From Rhodamnia argentea (taxonomy: Eukaryota; Streptophyta; Magnoliopsida; Myrtales; Myrtaceae), in assembly GCF_020921035.1 (NCBI RefSeq), contig NC_063151.1, forward strand, positions 23,070,934 to 23,134,933: a stretch of 64,000 nucleotides of DNA, read 5' to 3'. Below the pieces are notes generated by a model, which had not been told where the DNA came from, searched no databases, and worked only from the letters and a program-made list of their open reading frames with translations. A program made the translations under genes and the position numbers. Of this stretch, positions 60,160-64,000 are shown one piece after another (the stretch's first letter is position 1; each line of letters opens with the position of its first letter).

Positions 60160-61094
60160 ACGAAGAAAAAGTCAACGGTTTTGAGTATTATTTCATTTCA
60201 GATCTTTGCACTATGGTGGTGGGCACTGTCTGTTTCTTTCTACTTATTTTGTCATTTATAAACAGGTGAACATATAGAAGAACTCCTCACCATTGACATG
60301 TCTGGGCTTAGCATGCATTCATGAGTTCCCAATGGATTTATTCTCTTGTCCCATGCTGATATGAAACTCCTCTGCTTCTCCAGTTTGGGGTTGCACCATG
60401 AAGCCATCAAACCACAGGACTCTATTGTCTGAACTTGGGACCTATCTGCTGTGCTGTTCGCTCATGGTTTCCGATTCGTTTTCCACTTTATAGTACTTTT
60501 TGGGCAAAAGGGTAGACAGAGAGTTTGTTTCGGCAATCTTTGGCCAGAAAGAAAAAGTTGTTTGAGGAATTATCTGGGAACAGGGCGGAGTTACAGAGTG
60601 CACACAAGGGCAGAGTTAACGCAGTGTGGATGCTCAACTTCAGGAGGATGACAGTTTGAGCAAACCATACATCTCGAGGAGGATGATCATCAGGCGCAGC
60701 AGTTCGAATCTAATATGCTGTCCGTTATTGTAGTGTTCTAACTGAAGAGTATCTACTCTCTCAAGGAGAGCTTTAGCAAAACCAGACTTTCTCCTTTGTC
60801 ACATGTCCCAGCAAACACAAAACGAGGGTTTCGATCGTCATAGGACTTGACCGAACATTGTCACAGAAAGGAAACTGTATATGGTCTTGCTTCATTGTCT
60901 GCTATAAACCAAATGTCTGCAGTACACACTGAGTTAAAGACCGATAACATCTCTCTTTCTTGATGAGGTCAATAGTCATGACACTCGCTGTAGTACACAG
61001 GATATGTACATACAGATCCCATGATTTAATTGCCTTGTCCAGAACCAGGATTCACAGATCAACGCGAGATTGACTGTTATTCTTCTCTTCACGG

Positions 61095-63620
61095 TCAGAT
61101 GGTTTTGGCTCCATCTTCCCCGGAGGCTAGCCTCTCTAGTCGGCTTATCAAGTCATCAAAATCGTCATCGCTCCTAATGAGGCTGAGCCTCACGTATCTC
61201 TCGTCGTCGTGGAAGACGCTCCCTCCTCTACCGAGGATTTTGGCCGCATTTAGGATCTCGATGCAGTTCCTATCTTCCTCCCTCTCGCATTTCACCCACG
61301 CATAAGCTGCCACAAATGCTCATCAACTTGTGAAAAGTATATAGTTTAATAAAGAGAAAACTCACATCTGACACTCCTAGGAATTCGGCTAAAGTGAATT
61401 ATAAGTCAGACTGGTGGTTCTACAGCTAAAGAACTCTTCTAACTACATGTCTGTAAGATTCTAATGGGCATTCGTAAAGCGAGTTTTCAGACAAAAGCTG
61501 TGTGACACCTTCAGTGCATACTTTGAAAATATCAATGCTGACAAATCTCCAAACATGTATATTGATCTGTTGTCGTATCCCTTCACTCCTCACGTCGTAC
61601 ATAAGTTCTAGGATTGTGGCAAAATCTCACCTGGAGTTGGTTCCCTAACTTTCTGGAAGAAGGTGCAGTTCTCAGGTGGGATTTTCTGGAGAGAGAATCT
61701 GTTCGTCACGGACATTGTCTTCCTCAGTCTGTCCCAGCGTTTGGTCATCATTTTGTATCCGAACTCGAATATTTCCCTCCCTCCGTCTTCGATGAGCACT
61801 TTCAGAAGCTTCAGAGCTCTTAACTGAGTGTCCCTCGAGACACCCATTGTGTTCACTTGCACGTACCAGTTCATCCTTTGGTACACGTCTTCATCCCTTA
61901 TCAATGCCCATCTGTTTATAGCCAATGTTAACAAAGAAAGGAATGATGCTCCAATTCCAATAGGTAAGCTAGAAGATTCCAATAGCATTTTACTGAGCAA
62001 CTTGAAATTGAATGAGCATAGAGCAGCTGTGGGAAGTATTAACTGTGAATATATAGCAGTTAACATCACAGTCTTGGGAAAAAGAGTAACGGTTTTGGAA
62101 AATTTACCCGAATCTGCTGCCAGCATGACCAGTGAGCTTAGAGATGGTGAAGATGGAGAGGTCCTCATCTACCGGGGAAGGGATCCCGGTGAAATGAGGC
62201 CAGTAATAAGCACGGTCGTATATCGTTTTGACATTAGGGCCATGGAGAACGGCCTCATTCAACAGTCCATCGGGATTGTTTGGCGCAGTCACGAACTCAA
62301 TGATGTCTCCGGTGGTGTTGGTCGCATTCTTCCACCGTGCTGCGTCACCCTGAAAGCTGCAGCCCGCCGAGTCGAAGAACTCTGTTTGCATTTGATAAAG
62401 CTACGAAAAAAGAAGAAAAGTACCGATACCCGGAAAGGTGAAATTGCATCGAAAATGAGCCGAACGACAGAGCGGGATGAATCATAGGGTCCACGAAAAG
62501 CTAACCTGATAGTAAGGGATCGAGGCCACGACTGAAGCAGGATGTGAAGAGTTGTCAGGAGAGAGAGCATGGACAGCAGCATTGAGGAGTTGGGCAGAGC
62601 CAACACCAAAAACAATGTGTTTGCCGTCTGTGACGGCATTCCCAACCTGGGAGTGGAGCTTCCTGAGGAGAGACTCAAGCTCTCTGGACAAGAAGGTGTA
62701 GTCACTGAAGGAGTAGCTCATCCTGTGCCACCCCGCCACCACTACCGCACTGCTCTCTGCATGCTGCTTCCAGAATGGCTCCAAGAACAATGGATCTCCC
62801 CTGCAACCAAACAAAAAATAACAATCAATCGACTGAATTAAGGAATTTTTCGAAAGAGCGGTAAAAATGCCGCTCTTTGTTCTAAGACCATAAACTGCTA
62901 CGAACACAAGGGGATTTGTATCCTTCGAGTCAACACTCTCACAGACTCGTGATAGCCAGACAGGCCGGCCGTGCAAGTCTGAAAACTTAAAACCCCTATG
63001 CTGTGACTAAGAAGAAGGGTTCCGATCCATAAGCGACACATGCAGGTGGATCACTGATCCATGAACTTTAGCAAAATGTGAAAACGGAACAAAGAACCGC
63101 ACTCATGGCCTCTAACTTCACCACGTATTGCAGATGATAATGCTATAGGTGAACCTGTCAGTTTCCAGGACTGAAACGATAAAGTGACCCAAAAAATTAC
63201 AGGTAGGCATCTAACATTCGTTTGTGGAAGACATTGATCAAAAGTTACATGTTCGAACCGTATGTGTATCCTTAAAGAAGCACAGCTTTCAATCGTAATC
63301 TCCCAGAAAAGAAAAAACAAGAATCAATAAAGTCCTCATCCATCACATTGGCATCACACGAATGTTTCAAAGGGCCAATATCAATACTGATTCTGTAAAT
63401 TTCTCAGGAAGAACCTGTGTGCATGTCCTAACAGCGTAAAAAAACAGAAAGAAAAAAAAAAGAAAAGAGGAAGGATCTCATGCCCTGTTGTAAATGATTG
63501 ACGTGAGTTCAACTTAAAACAATGCACAATTGAGAGTGACGGGTGCTCTGCTCTTCCCCTAAGGGGCGGGGGTAGTTATGCGGTCGTTGTCGTAAGTCGA
63601 CGAGATTGATCGAGACGTAG

Positions 63621-63657
<37 letters not shown>

Positions 63658-63986
63658 AACCCATCGGCATTGGCAGAGCAAGAGGGCAAGAAGAGGGAGC
63701 AGTCTGGACCGCCGTAGCAAGTGTTGCACTCGCAGACTGGCCTCCCGTCGACCACCATCCCGTCGAGATACGCCCTCCCGTGGCCCGAGCACTCCTCCGC
63801 CGCCGCCGACTCGGCCTCCGCCGCAGCTCTCCCGCTCCAACTCAGCGAGCCTCGGGTATCCACCTCATCACTGCTCCGCTTCCACGCGGCACGGCGACCC
63901 ACATAAAGATTCACCCCAAAGAAGAGATTCGCAGTCAGGGAGAACACCAAGCACGACTTGTAGATTGAGCTCTCCGATCCGGCCAT
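61095..63986 (-). CDS. Tryptophan aminotransferase-related / alliinase-like protein with EGF domain (TAR3/4 type), copy C
   Basis: Same family as copy B. Exons are 63661-63986, 62506-62800, 62108-62400, 61631-61911 and 61095-61306, each the same length as in copy B, giving 468 codons plus stop. The hydrophobic anchor is about residues 8-30. EGF-alliinase cysteines are 66, 85, 87, 90, 96 and 103. NPDG is at 249-252, and the PLP lysine is Lys295 in [29 protein letters not shown] is near the end. Exon 4 carries NWYVQVNTMGV, as in pseudogene A and unlike copy B. Intron 1 starts GTTAGT and runs at once into a GA/CT microsatellite. Activity is expected from the kept residues; the substrate (Trp, Cys sulfoxide or other) is not known. 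Confidence 0.92.
63624..63655. repeat. (GA)n microsatellite at the intron 1 donor of copy C
   Basis: Sixteen or so GA units, only five bases inside the intron from the splice donor at 63660. Copies A and B lack the tract here. Confidence 0.85.
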
Positions 63987-64000
63987 GCTCCAGTCACCAA

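Larger units (their letters stand above)
60160..64000 (-). repeat. Tandem unit C (intact TAR copy, runs off the window)
   Basis: Third direct repeat. Its 3' flank 60165-60990 matches units A and B. The gene ATG is at 63986, so the promoter lies beyond the right edge, and more copies may follow. Confidence 0.8.

Noticed and set aside
61828-62487. 219-codon plus-strand ORF
   Set aside because: Antisense to exons 3-4 and intron 3 of TAR copy C. Its partial equivalents in A and B follow the coding constraint of the sense strand.

Overview
The window is nuclear DNA from a flowering plant, almost certainly a eudicot. Genes are split by GT-AG introns. The products include a class III peroxidase, the thylakoid one-helix protein OHP2, a UDP-rhamnose/galactose transporter and a SOL1-type carboxypeptidase, and intergenic DNA is AT-rich and full of small non-autonomous repeats. 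GA/CT microsatellites and repeats with a GC-rich core made me think of Myrtales (for example Myrtaceae), but that is a lean and not a demonstration.

Layout. 1-5900 is repeat-rich intergenic DNA with a dead duplicate of a peroxidase promoter and first exon. 6486-9426 (+) is an intact class III peroxidase. It lies tail to tail with a CDK-like, N-myristoylatable Ser/Thr kinase at 9982-13548 (-). 16945-18936 (-) is OHP2. 19846-23649 (-) is a plant-specific protein of unknown function ending in a CaaX-like box. 23650-33546 is mostly repeats, including a roughly 2 kb foldback-like element built of inverted minisatellite arrays and a long-TIR MITE; its right end probably holds the leader exon and leader intron of the next gene. 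33547-36397 (+) is a URGT5/6-like nucleotide-sugar transporter. 37405-37936 holds ORFs I do not recognise. 39265-40945 (-) is ribosomal protein S18, whose ATG is cut off from the rest of the coding sequence by an intron. 42989-49147 (+) is a 15-exon metallocarboxypeptidase, SOL1.

From 49440 to the right edge there are three tandem, same-strand (-) units of about 4.8 kb. Each carries an EGF-alliinase / tryptophan aminotransferase-related (TAR) gene. Copies B (54934-58078) and C (61095-63986) are intact, each with five exons of identical length and 468 codons. Copy A (50512-52864) is a pseudogene. Comparing the units shows insertion sites directly, because unit B keeps the empty site of an element present in unit A.

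The genes do not form a pathway. The single-copy genes are ordinary housekeeping and photosynthesis genes, and the accessory signal lies in the TAR array and the repeat elements. Exon boundaries were deduced by eye from splice sites, reading-frame continuity and family knowledge, and no alignment or transcript data were used.
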